A DNA stretch of 64,000 bases from Lachnospiraceae bacterium (lineage in GTDB: Bacteria > Bacillota > Clostridia > Lachnospirales > Lachnospiraceae): the NCBI GenBank assembly GCA_019421365.1, contig JAHZFJ010000010.1, positions 62,001 through 126,000 of the forward strand, given 5' to 3'. The notes below the pieces were generated by a model. It was not told where the DNA came from, made no database searches, and saw nothing but the letters and a program-made list of their open reading frames with translations. The translations under genes and the position numbers were made by a program. Below are positions 44,940 through 53,641 of this stretch, piece by piece. Numbering within the stretch: position 1 is the stretch's first letter; each line of letters opens with the position of its first letter.

Positions 44940-46790
44940 ATGTGTGGAATAGCCGGCTTCTGCAACTTTGAAACCGATTATAGTTGCAGTCAGGGTAAAT
45001 ATGTTAACATACTAGAAAGTATGTCTGACACATTATACCATAGAGGTCCTGATGAAAATGGCCATTATCTTTCAAAACATTTTGGTTTGGCACATGCAAG
45101 GCTCTCAATAATTGATTTAGCAAACGGAAAACAACCAATGTATCGCAGTGTAGGAGGTAACACATATGCAATTTGTTACAATGGTGAACTATATAACACC
45201 GACGAACTTCGGAATGATTTAATTCATAAAGGCTGGAGATTCAGAACCTCCTCCGATACAGAAGTTATTCTTATCGGCCATATTGAATATGGTACTTCAT
45301 TTGTAGAAAAGTTAAATGGTATCTTCGCTTATGCATTCGTCAATGAAAAGGATCAGGAAATTTCGTTATATAGAGATCGTAGTGGTATCAAGCCACTCTT
45401 CTATACGGTCTTTAATAACACATTATTATTTGGCTCCGAGTTAAAAGCAATCTTTGCTTACCCTGAGTATCAACCTCGTGTAGACAAGAATGGGCTTAAC
45501 GAAATTTTCAGTATCGGACCTGCAAAAACTAGTGGTTGCGGTATATTCAAAGATGCCTACGAGATTTTACCAGGTCATTATCTAATGTATAAGGACGGTT
45601 CCATGAAACTTCACTGTTATTGGAAGTTAATTAGCAGTGTTCATACAGATTCTTATGAGGAAACCGTAGAGAAAACCCGCTTTCTTATAACGGATTCTAT
45701 CTCACGTCAGATGGTTTCTGACGTACCAATCTGCACCTTTTTATCTGGCGGTATTGATAGTAGCCTTGTTTCAGCTGTGTGTACTAATGAACTCAAAAAA
45801 CAAGGCAAGCAATTACAGACATATTCCTTCGATTTCGTTAATAACGAAAAATACTTCAAATCTAACCCCTATCAACCTGCTAGTGACAGACCTTATGTTG
45901 ATAAAATGGTGGAATTTCTAGATAGCAATCATACTTATCTCGAATGTGACAACTATACAATGGCAGATTGTCTTTATGAATCCGTTGATGCGAGGGATCT
46001 TCCTGCCATGGCCGATATCGATTCCTCTATGTTGCATTTTTGCCGTCAGGTAAAACAATATAATAAGGTTACTTTAACCGGTGAATGTGCCGACGAAATC
46101 TTTGGTGGTTACCCATGGTTCCATAAAGAAGAATGCTTTAATGCTACTACTTTCCCTTGGTCTATGGACATTAGTGCAAGGAAATCATTCTTATCTGATT
46201 CTTTTCTTAGTGAACTAAAAATGGAAGAGTATATTCGTGCAACTTATGAGGCCTCTATCTCAGAAACTCCAAGACTTGCTGAAGATTCTAAGACAGAAGC
46301 TAGAAGACGTGAAATCTCTTATCTGAATCTCAGATGGTTTATGCAAACGTTATTAGATCGTATGGACCGTACAAGTATGTATTCCGGCTTAGAAGCACGT
46401 GTTCCTTTTGCAGACCATAGGATTATTGAATACGTCTGGAATGTACCTTGGTCAATCAAATACAAGGACAATATGGTAAAACATCTACTACGTGAATCTG
46501 CGAGAGGTCTATTACCTGACGAAATCTTATTCCGCAAGAAGAGTCCATATCCAAAGTCTCACGATCCTGCTTATGAACAATTGTTACAACAACGCTTTAT
46601 CGATATAATTGAAACTCCTTCTTCACCTATATTAAACTTTATTGACAAGAAAAAGGTATATCAATGCCTAAGCAGTCCTTCTGACTACGGTAAACCATGG
46701 TATGGTCAACTAATGGCTGGTCCTCAGAGGATAGCTTATATGCTTCAAGTTAACTATTGGTTAGAAAAATATCATATTGAAATTCTGTAA
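44940..46790 (+). CDS. asnB: Asparagine synthase (glutamine-hydrolysing)
   Basis: A 616-residue class B asparagine synthetase that makes asparagine from aspartate, glutamine and ATP. The N-terminal glutaminase domain starts at nucleophile Cys2 (MCGIAGF) and has YNGELYN and SSDTEV. The synthase domain has the PP-loop SGGIDSS (269-275), TGECADEIFGGY and the RMDRTSMYSGLEARVPF region. AGGAGG precedes the ATG. It stands alone, and no regulatory RNA was recognised upstream. Confidence 0.95.
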   Translation: MCGIAGFCNFETDYSCSQGKYVNILESMSDTLYHRGPDENGHYLSKHFGLAHARLSIIDLANGKQPMYRSVGGNTYAICYNGELYNTDELRNDLIHKGWRFRTSSDTEVILIGHIEYGTSFVEKLNGIFAYAFVNEKDQEISLYRDRSGIKPLFYTVFNNTLLFGSELKAIFAYPEYQPRVDKNGLNEIFSIGPAKTSGCGIFKDAYEILPGHYLMYKDGSMKLHCYWKLISSVHTDSYEETVEKTRFLITDSISRQMVSDVPICTFLSGGIDSSLVSAVCTNELKKQGKQLQTYSFDFVNNEKYFKSNPYQPASDRPYVDKMVEFLDSNHTYLECDNYTMADCLYESVDARDLPAMADIDSSMLHFCRQVKQYNKVTLTGECADEIFGGYPWFHKEECFNATTFPWSMDISARKSFLSDSFLSELKMEEYIRATYEASISETPRLAEDSKTEARRREISYLNLRWFMQTLLDRMDRTSMYSGLEARVPFADHRIIEYVWNVPWSIKYKDNMVKHLLRESARGLLPDEILFRKKSPYPKSHDPAYEQLLQQRFIDIIETPSSPILNFIDKKKVYQCLSSPSDYGKPWYGQLMAGPQRIAYMLQVNYWLEKYHIEIL

Positions 46791-46866
46791 GGGATCTGTC
46801 AAAAAATTAGCATGTCTATATGATATCAAAGTTAGATCATTAACGTACCAAAAACAAATTTTGCAA

Positions 46867-46929
46867 AACTTCGCACTTGATGACTTCAATGAGTAAATAA
46901 CTGCTCTAGATGAAGTTTTATGTGCGAAG
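46867..46929 (+). repeat. Cloverleaf-like intergenic repeat, copy C
   Basis: Perfect terminal arms CTTCGCAC/GTGCGAAG and the shared core with GAGTA..CTGCTC and ATGAAGTTTTAT. It lies 76 nt after asnB and 17 nt beyond the convergent YitT-family stop; on the minus strand it is followed by TTTT, so it may also help terminate. Confidence 0.85.
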
Positions 46930-46945
46930 TTTACGTAATCTTATA

Positions 46946-47872
46946 CTATAAACGTTTCTCAAAATTACCTGCAATAGAAAGATCCTCTTGAATTACTACG
47001 AAGGCATTCTCATCAATTTCCTTTATTCTCTTTACAAGCCTGCTTACTTCATACTTAGATACTGCTGTATATATAATATTCGTCTCTTCACCAGTGAAAG
47101 CACCTTCACCTTTCCAGCAAGTTGCCCCTCTTACGATTTCTCTTGTAATTAAAGGCCGTATCTCTGAAGACTTCGTAAAAATTAATGCTGTAGTCTTTAT
47201 ATTCTGATAATGGCTCTTATCGATTACGATTGACATAACTGCCATGAAAATAACGGAATAGATTACAATACTAATATCAAACAATAGTGCACAAACACCA
47301 AACACAAAGGCATTGATGATAATTGAAAGTTTTCCTACGCTAAAGTCATCATATTTCTTGGCCAAATAAACACCTAGTATATCTTGCCCACCACCTGATC
47401 CACCGGAACGAAGTGTTAGCCCAACACCAAACCCACCAATTATTCCTCCTATTAAGCAAGCACCGATTACATCATTAATAATAGGCTCTGCGGGCGCAGT
47501 AATTACAAGTAAGAAAATAGACTGGAAGGTTACACATACGATCGTCTTGACAAAGAACCCCTTACCTAGATTGCAATATGCCAATATAAACAATGGTATG
47601 TTTAAAATATAATAAATCGCTCCTGCTATATCAAAATCGCCAAAATTCATTCCTAGATAATCAACTAATAATGTACGGATTATTTGTCCAATTCCTATAA
47701 AACCGCCCGTATACAATCCTAATGGCACGATAAAGACATTGATACCAATTGTGAGCAATGCAGTACCACTAATTGCTAGAAGGTAACTTATTATGATATC
47801 TTTTTTTCTTTTTTTCTCTTTGACCAATTCTTTTTGCTCTCTGCCATCATTTTGATTCAATTGACCAACCAT
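46946..47872 (-). CDS. YitT family membrane protein (copy 2)
   Basis: A 308-residue paralogue of the protein at 14849-15727 with an added charged N-terminal tail (about 1-25). Shared segments include FIVPLGLYTGGFIGIGQIIRTLLVDYLG, LRSGGSGGGQDILGVYLA and the DUF2179 domain RGATCWKGEGAFTGEETNIIYTAVSKYE. About six membrane helices precede the soluble C-terminus. Function is unknown. AGGAGG precedes the ATG. Confidence 0.88.
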   Translation of the reverse strand: MVGQLNQNDGREQKELVKEKKRKKDIIISYLLAISGTALLTIGINVFIVPLGLYTGGFIGIGQIIRTLLVDYLGMNFGDFDIAGAIYYILNIPLFILAYCNLGKGFFVKTIVCVTFQSIFLLVITAPAEPIINDVIGACLIGGIIGGFGVGLTLRSGGSGGGQDILGVYLAKKYDDFSVGKLSIIINAFVFGVCALLFDISIVIYSVIFMAVMSIVIDKSHYQNIKTTALIFTKSSEIRPLITREIVRGATCWKGEGAFTGEETNIIYTAVSKYEVSRLVKRIKEIDENAFVVIQEDLSIAGNFEKRL

Positions 47873-47987
47873 TTTATTATTCCTCCTGCTAACGCACCTA
47901 CTATTTTATAACAATTATAAATACTACTATAACCATTTTGGGTAGAAATATGTAATAGTCAGGTTATTGCTAGCAGAGCTTGAACAC

Positions 47988-48027
47988 AAAAAAACAACTA
48001 AGATTCGTGCTGAATTCTTAATTGTTT
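47988..48027 (-). terminator. Terminator of the lytic transglycosylase gene
   Basis: Arms AAACAACTAAGATTC and GAATTCTTAATTGTTT pair with mismatches around GTGCT. On the minus strand TTTTTTT follows. Confidence 0.8.
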
Positions 48028-48072
48028 CTATTGTTAAGTTAAACAACTCCTCAATAAAAGCCTTTAACTGTT

Positions 48073-48879
48073 CTATATACTTTTTAACATATTAATAATC
48101 GGTGTAGACATACCAATCTGATTATATGCTTGATAGCTGGAATCTTCTTTTTCGCTATTTTCCTCACTACCAAACATGATTTCAATCATCTTAAGATAAT
48201 CGTCCATCGAAAAAATCTCATCAAGCTTATCTGATAATTCCTCAACTGTTGATATACTTTCATTGATTTCAACTTCATCTGATGGAATCGATACATTAAT
48301 CACTGGTGTTGTAGGTGCTGTAGCAGCTACATTCGAGGTAGCATTCGATGCTTCCTTACTAGTTACTGTTATGCCTGATGCATCTAGATTCTGATTATAG
48401 TAGCCCATTACTTTCACTACATAGTTCTGCGTTTCTTTAAAAGGTGGAATACCTCCATACTTTCTTACGTTACCGCTTCCCGCATTATATGCTGCTAACG
48501 CCAGTTTTGTATCACCATCATATTGATCTAATAGCTTAGAAATTAACTTCGCACCACCCATAATATTTTGTTCTGCATCATATGCATCGGTAACCCCAAG
48601 TTCTTTTGCTGTTGCAGGCATAAGTTGCATAACACCCATCGCTCCACTTTTAGATACAGCATCAGGTTTAAAATTTGACTCTTGCTTTGCAATTGCTTTT
48701 AACAAATCGATACTTACATTATATTTATCTGCTGCTTTTTCAAAGATATCTTCTAATGATACTTCTTTATCTTGATTCAAATAACTATCAAAAGATGTAG
48801 ATGAAGTCTTCTTTGTATTCGATACTTTACTAGACTGGTTTACAACTTGAGTTGTATTCGAAACATTATTTATCTGCAT
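48073..48879 (-). CDS. Lytic transglycosylase (SLT domain) without classical signal peptide
   Basis: The 268-residue protein has a polar N-terminal tail (1-40), an SLT lytic transglycosylase domain (about 42-165) with catalytic E67 (AIAKQESNF), the GAMGVMQLMPATAKELGV motif and ALAAYNAGSGNVRKYGG, and an Asp/Glu-rich C-terminal tail. It cuts peptidoglycan glycan strands. There is no Sec signal or membrane helix; the tail with SSTSFDSYLNQD resembles N-termini of flagellar rod and hook proteins, so export by the flagellar system is possible. Monocistronic. Confidence 0.88.
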   Translation of the reverse strand: MQINNVSNTTQVVNQSSKVSNTKKTSSTSFDSYLNQDKEVSLEDIFEKAADKYNVSIDLLKAIAKQESNFKPDAVSKSGAMGVMQLMPATAKELGVTDAYDAEQNIMGGAKLISKLLDQYDGDTKLALAAYNAGSGNVRKYGGIPPFKETQNYVVKVMGYYNQNLDASGITVTSKEASNATSNVAATAPTTPVINVSIPSDEVEINESISTVEELSDKLDEIFSMDDYLKMIEIMFGSEENSEKEDSSYQAYNQIGMSTPIINMLKSI

Positions 48880-48972
48880 TGCGTACCTCCGGTCATAATA
48901 TTCCTAAAGGAATTATAATTAGACTAATTATAACAAGTGTACTAGGGCAATGCAATATGCAATTTGTCTCAT

Positions 48973-49371
48973 TTATGCAAAATTGATTCTTTCAACTTGG
49001 GGATTTATAATCCATATCGCCGATAACTCGGACTGCATGTCGTACCTCTTTAGATTTTGACATGCAAGCGTAAATTCTTCACCCATTAGTAAAGCTTTAC
49101 TTACTTCACCAGTAATCGTATGCTGAATACCTTCGTTAGTAATTACCGTAATATCGACATTCTTATGAAATGCCATACAATAGAGCATTTCTTGTTTATC
49201 TGGTTCACATTTTGAACAATCATAATAGACAATCCTGCCATCTTTGTTAATATGCAATGAATTGTACGTTGTAGTATGAGGAATTCCGTCTTCATTGTAT
49301 GTTGTTAGTGTTTTCATAACATCATCACGATTCATAACTTTTCTTAGTTCTTCCGAAACCTTAATAAACAT
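48973..49371 (-). CDS. Pyridoxamine-phosphate-oxidase-like FMN-binding split barrel protein
   Basis: A 132-residue protein with the split-barrel pattern: an N-terminal helix, TLTTYNEDGIPHTTTYNSLHIN, then IVYYDCSKCEPDKQEMLYCMAFHKNVDITVI. It is related in plan to the pyridoxamine 5'-phosphate oxidase superfamily and probably binds a flavin. Substrate and function are unknown. GGAG lies 7 nt or so before the ATG. It stands alone. Confidence 0.6.
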   Translation of the reverse strand: MFIKVSEELRKVMNRDDVMKTLTTYNEDGIPHTTTYNSLHINKDGRIVYYDCSKCEPDKQEMLYCMAFHKNVDITVITNEGIQHTITGEVSKALLMGEEFTLACQNLKRYDMQSELSAIWIINPQVERINFA

Positions 49372-49527
49372 GTATGAATGCTCCTCTCCAACAAGATTTC
49401 AGCTATTTTGACAATTATCACTCTGCTCAAGTCAAAACAGCATGTTATTTTTAACATTTATTGTTAATATTATAACATAGCAGTTGTTATATTGCACTAT
49501 TATTTTTATTTATTAATATTATTTTCA

Positions 49528-50958
49528 TTACATTTGTAGTTCAGCCACTGCATCTTTTGTCCCCTTAATCGGTAAACGCATCTCGAAAGTTGTACCTGTA
49601 CCAACCTCGCTGTATACAGCAATCGTACCATTATGCCTCTCAATTATTGCTTTAGTTATAGATAAACCAATTCCCATTCCTCCTGTCTTTGAATTTCTGG
49701 ACTTGTCAACCCTATAGAAGCGCTCGAATATAAAGCCAAGCTCCTCTTTCGAAATCCCTTGACCATAATCTATTACTTGAATAACCACCTCTTTCTTGTC
49801 TTCAATCCGGTAAGATATTGAAATCTCATCCCCCTCCGATGAATAAGTAATGGCATTGGCTATTAGGTTAATCATACATTGTTTTATTCGCTGTACATCA
49901 CCATATACGGTGGCATCTTCGGGTACTTGCAGACGAATCGTAATCTTCTTTTCATTTATTCTCTTTTCGAATTCGTTTTGGAGTCTACTGCACATATCAT
50001 AGAAATTAAATTCACTCATGTATAAAATTTCACAAGTGTTCTCCAAAATATACAATTCCTGTAATTGATTCACCAAATTAGATAATCGTAAGATTTCTGT
50101 ATGACAACTCTCAAGTCTTACATTAGTTGGTTCCCAAAGTCCATCCATCATTGCTTCAACTTGACCTTGCAGATTACACAGTGGTGTTCTAAGTTCATGA
50201 GCAATATCTGTACACATCTGTCTCTTTTGAAGTTCCTCTTTCTTTAAAGCGAAAGACATCTCATTGATAGAATAAATCAAGTCTTCCAATTCTTTCGTGC
50301 TTGATTTCTCCTTAGCTTGTACGCCATACTCTCCTGCTGCAATTCTTTTTGCAATTTCAATTACGCTAGTAATCGGGTTACTGATACGATTTGTCATTAT
50401 AACAGCTATTATAATAGACATTAAAAGAAAGATTGCTCCAATCCAAAAGATCGCATGATTTAGATTACTAACTAGTGTTACTTCATTAACAGATAAAGAA
50501 TATGGTCCATAATATCCTACATACACCCAACCTATTATTTCCGTCTGTTCATTCTCTATTACGTATTTGTTCTCTGTATATTCACCTCTAAAATTAGGAT
50601 AAATCATATGCATATGTTCTTCTACTGTCTCTAGTATCTCTATACATTCTTGTTCATTTTTTGTCCGTATATCAAATCGGAAGCTGCCGTCAACTGATTC
50701 TATTCGTAATAAGAGCCCCTTCCTTAAACTTGTAAGTCCAATTTGCTCAATATTCTTCTCATCAAATGTACCTGTTACTATATCATATTGCCTCTCTATT
50801 CTTTCTACCGTTTGGCTAACTAATTTTCTATGGAGATTCTCAGCATATTCACGAAATATGGTAACAATGGATATATTGAATACAACAGCTAATAAGACGA
50901 CAATGACCATAGTTGTAATTGAATATAGTATGATCATTCTGTTTTTTAGTGATTTCAT
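49528..50958 (-). CDS. Sensor histidine kinase
   Basis: A 476-residue membrane kinase: helix 1 (about 10-33), an extracellular sensor region (about 34-165), helix 2 (about 168-190), HAMP (190-243), HisKA with H254 (DIAHELRTPL) and HATPase with N, G1 and G2 boxes (NLIANAITYSSEGD, VIDYGQGIS, GMGIGLSI). No PAS domain, so it is not WalK-like. It lies 50 nt after its response regulator. The signal is unknown; nearby cell-wall genes suggest an envelope role. Confidence 0.93.
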   Translation of the reverse strand: MKSLKNRMIILYSITTMVIVVLLAVVFNISIVTIFREYAENLHRKLVSQTVERIERQYDIVTGTFDEKNIEQIGLTSLRKGLLLRIESVDGSFRFDIRTKNEQECIEILETVEEHMHMIYPNFRGEYTENKYVIENEQTEIIGWVYVGYYGPYSLSVNEVTLVSNLNHAIFWIGAIFLLMSIIIAVIMTNRISNPITSVIEIAKRIAAGEYGVQAKEKSSTKELEDLIYSINEMSFALKKEELQKRQMCTDIAHELRTPLCNLQGQVEAMMDGLWEPTNVRLESCHTEILRLSNLVNQLQELYILENTCEILYMSEFNFYDMCSRLQNEFEKRINEKKITIRLQVPEDATVYGDVQRIKQCMINLIANAITYSSEGDEISISYRIEDKKEVVIQVIDYGQGISKEELGFIFERFYRVDKSRNSKTGGMGIGLSITKAIIERHNGTIAVYSEVGTGTTFEMRLPIKGTKDAVAELQM

Positions 50959-51008
50959 AATCGTAACTATACTCCCTTCAATGGAATCCTATCAATTATA
51001 CAGTAAAT

Positions 51009-51692
51009 CTATGCCTTCATAAAACGATACCCCACTCCATGCACCGTTATGATATATCTTGGTTTCTTTCTGTCTGGTTCAATCTTTTGGCGCAATCCCT
51101 TAATATACGTATCAATACTTCGGTCATAGCCATCAAATTCTCCTTCTAAAGCATACATTATTAACTGTTCTCTCGAAAAAACTCGATTTGGTGAGGTCAC
51201 TAAGGTTTCAAAAATCTTATATTCTGTTGGGGTTAGATGTACTATGTTTCCTTGAACCATAACCATTCTTTTATCAAGATCATAGGAAAGATACTCATCT
51301 TGAACTACTACACTAGAGGATTCTACATTACACCTTCTAAGTACTGCCTCTACCCTTGCAATTACATTCCTTGGGCTAAATGGTTTACCAATATAATCAT
51401 CTGCACCTATTGATAAACCATGTACCATACTACTCTCATCTGTTTTTCCTGTAACCATAATAACTGGTATCCCATATTCTTTCCTAATATCCTTACATAG
51501 GTCTTCACCTTGAATATCAGGTAACATCAAATCTAATATAACTAGATGGACCTTCTGATTCTTCAAGATATCAAGAGCATGCATTCCATTAGCAGCTTCA
51601 AAAACTTCATATCCGCTATTCTCTATATATACTCGAAGTAATTCTCTTATCTGGTCTTCATCATCAACAATCAAAATTGTCTTAGTATCCAT
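51009..51692 (-). CDS. OmpR/PhoB family response regulator
   Basis: A 227-residue regulator with receiver domain (phosphorylated D54 in VILDLMLPD, acid pair D10-D11, conserved TGK) and C-terminal OmpR winged helix (HLTPTEYKIFETLVTSPNRVFSREQL, then DTYIKGLRQKIEPDRKKPRYIITVHGVGYRF). It pairs with the kinase 50 nt downstream. GGAGG precedes the ATG. A terminator separates it from the upstream NlpC/P60 gene. Confidence 0.95.
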   Translation of the reverse strand: MDTKTILIVDDEDQIRELLRVYIENSGYEVFEAANGMHALDILKNQKVHLVILDLMLPDIQGEDLCKDIRKEYGIPVIMVTGKTDESSMVHGLSIGADDYIGKPFSPRNVIARVEAVLRRCNVESSSVVVQDEYLSYDLDKRMVMVQGNIVHLTPTEYKIFETLVTSPNRVFSREQLIMYALEGEFDGYDRSIDTYIKGLRQKIEPDRKKPRYIITVHGVGYRFMKA

Positions 51693-51751
51693 CCTTTTAT
51701 CCTCCTACAAAAAACACCCATTATCTCTATCTTTTAGTATTAACGAAAAAA

Positions 51752-51795
51752 AAATCACAATACATAAGAACTTTAATTCTCATGTATTATGATTT
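51752..51795 (-). terminator. Terminator of the NlpC/P60 gene
   Basis: Arms AAATCACAATACATAAGAA and TTCTCATGTATTATGATTT pair nearly fully. On the minus strand nine T residues follow in total. A second hairpin CAATAGAAA/TTTCTATTG lies at 51805-51836, closer to the stop codon. Confidence 0.92.
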
Positions 51796-51847
51796 AATTC
51801 ATGACAATAGAAAGTTCGCAAGGCGTTTTTCTATTGTTGCTTGACTT

Positions 51848-53170
51848 TTAAACAATTCTACGAATTGATTTAATCGGTCTATAATTTACATTTGATATAA
51901 TAATACCAGTTTTTGGTGAACTAGCATGGATTAATTTTCCGTTACCAATGTAGATTCCAATATGGCCAGTATACGCAATTAAATCTCCTGGTTGAGCTTG
52001 TGATATACTTGCTACTCTTCTACCTGCCACACCTTGTGCACCTGAAGTTCTTGGTAGTGAGATACCAAAGTTTTTGAATACACTCATTACAAACCCAGAA
52101 CAATCTGCACCGTTCGTTAAGCTTGTACCACCGTAAACATAAGGATTTCCTCTAAATTGTACTGCATAGTTAGCAATTTGTTGTCCTAGTGATTTGTTCC
52201 CAGGTGATGTGCTTGTTGAACCTGATGTTTGTGAGGAAGATCCAACAGATGAAGATGAACTGCTTGAGGAACCACTTGATGTACTGCTTGATGTACTGTT
52301 GCTACTTGTATGTGTTGTGTTCCTATTAGAAGTCGCTTGTTGTTGTGCTAATAATTCTTGTCTTCTAGCTTCTTCTTCTGCTCTCTTTTCTGCTTCTTCT
52401 CTTTCTAATCTTGCACGTTCTTCTTCAATTGATTCTGCTTGTTCATTTTCTGTATATAACTCAACATATTCAGCAGAAACATATCCTGAATGGTCATCTG
52501 TTTTAATTTTAACCCAGTTTTCTGATTCTTTCTTAACTGGTAAAACTTCACCTTCGCCTACTAATGTAAGAACCGTTGCGTCTTTCTTTGCTTTTTCTCT
52601 TACCTTTAATGTTGTAGTTGTAACAATTGCTAAACGGTCACCTACTTCATCAGCCTTTTTCTGTGCCTCTTCTCCAGCTAATACATAATCAGCCTTTACA
52701 TATCCCGTAACAGATCCTGATTCAATTTTGTACCAACCATCTTTTTCTTTAATAATTGTTCCAACACCATTGTTATATAATTTACCAACAACTTTGCTGT
52801 CTTCACTTGCTTTTCTTCTAATGTTTAGATAGTTATCTACTTGCGCAATAACAATTTCTGCTTTCTCTTCTTCAGCCTCGCGAGCTTTTGCTTCGAGTTC
52901 TGCCACCTCTTTATCTGCTTCTTCTTCTAATCTTAATGCTTCTTCCACTAATGCAGCACTGTTAAAGGTAAGACTAATATCATGTAAACTACTATTGTCT
53001 TCAAGCAATTTTTCTATATCTTCTGTACTATAGTTGTATTCAACTGCGTTATCATTCATCACCTTGCTAGCACTTGCTACGTTTGGGAATGCTGCCGTTT
53101 CTAATAATAGAATTCCCACCGCTGACATAACTAACGTTCTTTTTTGTAATACTTTCATGTTTTTAAACAT
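51848..53170 (-). CDS. Secreted NlpC/P60 peptidoglycan endopeptidase with two SH3 domains
   Basis: A 440-residue exported cell-wall hydrolase: signal peptide (about 1-35), helical region (about 45-105), bacterial SH3 domain 1 (about 111-163), SH3 domain 2 (about 180-237), a charged helix (about 247-278), a Ser/Thr-rich linker (about 280-322) and a C-terminal NlpC/P60 domain with Cys357 (GADCSGF), His403 (GHIGIYIG) and His415 (LIHASS). It cleaves stem peptides. The ATG at 53170 is very close to AAGGAG, and an ATG four codons later is an alternative. The leader carries a structured RNA and a WalR-type box. Confidence 0.93.
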   Translation of the reverse strand: MFKNMKVLQKRTLVMSAVGILLLETAAFPNVASASKVMNDNAVEYNYSTEDIEKLLEDNSSLHDISLTFNSAALVEEALRLEEEADKEVAELEAKAREAEEEKAEIVIAQVDNYLNIRRKASEDSKVVGKLYNNGVGTIIKEKDGWYKIESGSVTGYVKADYVLAGEEAQKKADEVGDRLAIVTTTTLKVREKAKKDATVLTLVGEGEVLPVKKESENWVKIKTDDHSGYVSAEYVELYTENEQAESIEEERARLEREEAEKRAEEEARRQELLAQQQATSNRNTTHTSSNSTSSSTSSGSSSSSSSSVGSSSQTSGSTSTSPGNKSLGQQIANYAVQFRGNPYVYGGTSLTNGADCSGFVMSVFKNFGISLPRTSGAQGVAGRRVASISQAQPGDLIAYTGHIGIYIGNGKLIHASSPKTGIIISNVNYRPIKSIRRIV

Positions 53171-53186
53171 ACTCCTTCCAAAGTCT

Positions 53187-53243
53187 GGAGACTTTGTGCG
53201 AAGCACAAATCTTTGTGTGACGATAATCCTCACACTAATCTCC
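53187..53243 (-). promoter_or_regulatory. Three-way-junction RNA element in the NlpC/P60 leader
   Basis: On the minus strand three stems can form: P1 GGAGA/TCTCC (53243-53239 with 53191-53187), P2 GTGTGA/TCACAC (53235-53230 with 53220-53215) and P3 TTTGTGC/GCACAAA (53209-53203 with 53199-53193) with a 3-nt loop. A competing hairpin CAAAGTC/GACTTTG (53179-53196) would break P1 and P3 just before the ribosome site. It matches no riboswitch I know. Confidence 0.5.
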
Positions 53244-53283
53244 AAGTTTTCAATTAACTTTAGTTTTAGTTCCTGTTGTAATT

Positions 53284-53310
53284 GTTACAATTCTGTTACA
53301 TTGTATTACA
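53284..53310 (-). promoter_or_regulatory. WalR-type binding box upstream of the NlpC/P60 gene
   Basis: On the minus strand the sequence reads TGTAAT-ACAA-TGTAAC-AGAAT-TGTAAC. The last two half-sites fit the WalR (YycF) consensus TGTWAH-N5-TGTWAH exactly; the first is one nucleotide closer. WalR controls cell-wall hydrolases of this type in Bacillus and Staphylococcus. Confidence 0.6.
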
Positions 53311-53442
53311 AGAATGTGGCGATTTTATGGTGATTTGTGATTTTCTTTCACAGAAATGTAAAATCTATTTCCTCTCCCCCCTATTATACCGGTAAAGGGA
53401 CCTTACGAAATTATTAAAATCAACGTTATCTCCCCCATCTCA

Positions 53443-53471
53443 TTGACAGTACCAAACCTAGTATTTATAAT
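53443..53471 (+). promoter_or_regulatory. Consensus SigA promoter of the LRR protein gene
   Basis: TTGACA (53443-53448), a 17-nt spacer and TATAAT (53466-53471): a full consensus match. The expected start is near 53478, giving a leader of about 164 nt. Confidence 0.85.
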
Positions 53472-53476
53472 GGAAG

Positions 53477-53641
53477 TTATCGGAAGAAAATCAAGCACGA
53501 ACGCAGTGAGTATTTGATTTTACCGATAAGTAAGCGATAGAACGTAGTTCTAGAGCATTGGGATTGAACGTAGTGAAAGACCGTTACTCCCTAGCAGTCA
53601 CACGACTCTAATAATTTTATAAAAGAAAGGGGCAATATTTA
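53477..53641 (+). promoter_or_regulatory. Long structured leader of the LRR protein gene
   Basis: The predicted transcript begins with a stem TTATCGG/CCGATAA (53477-53483 with 53523-53529) extended inward by AAAATCAA/TTTGATTTT (53487-53494 with 53513-53521). The sequence GAACGyAGT occurs three times (near 53499, 53533 and 53567). AAAGGGG is the ribosome site. The element is not one I recognise; it may be a regulatory RNA. Confidence 0.5.

Noticed and set aside
49528..51692. Identification of the two-component pair as WalKR
   Set aside because: The kinase lacks the PAS domain usual for WalK, and the accessory walHI-type genes are absent, even though a WalR-type box lies nearby.
53187..53310. 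c-di-AMP (ydaO) riboswitch before the NlpC/P60 gene
   Set aside because: The conserved ydaO sequence blocks are absent; the element is shorter and folds differently.
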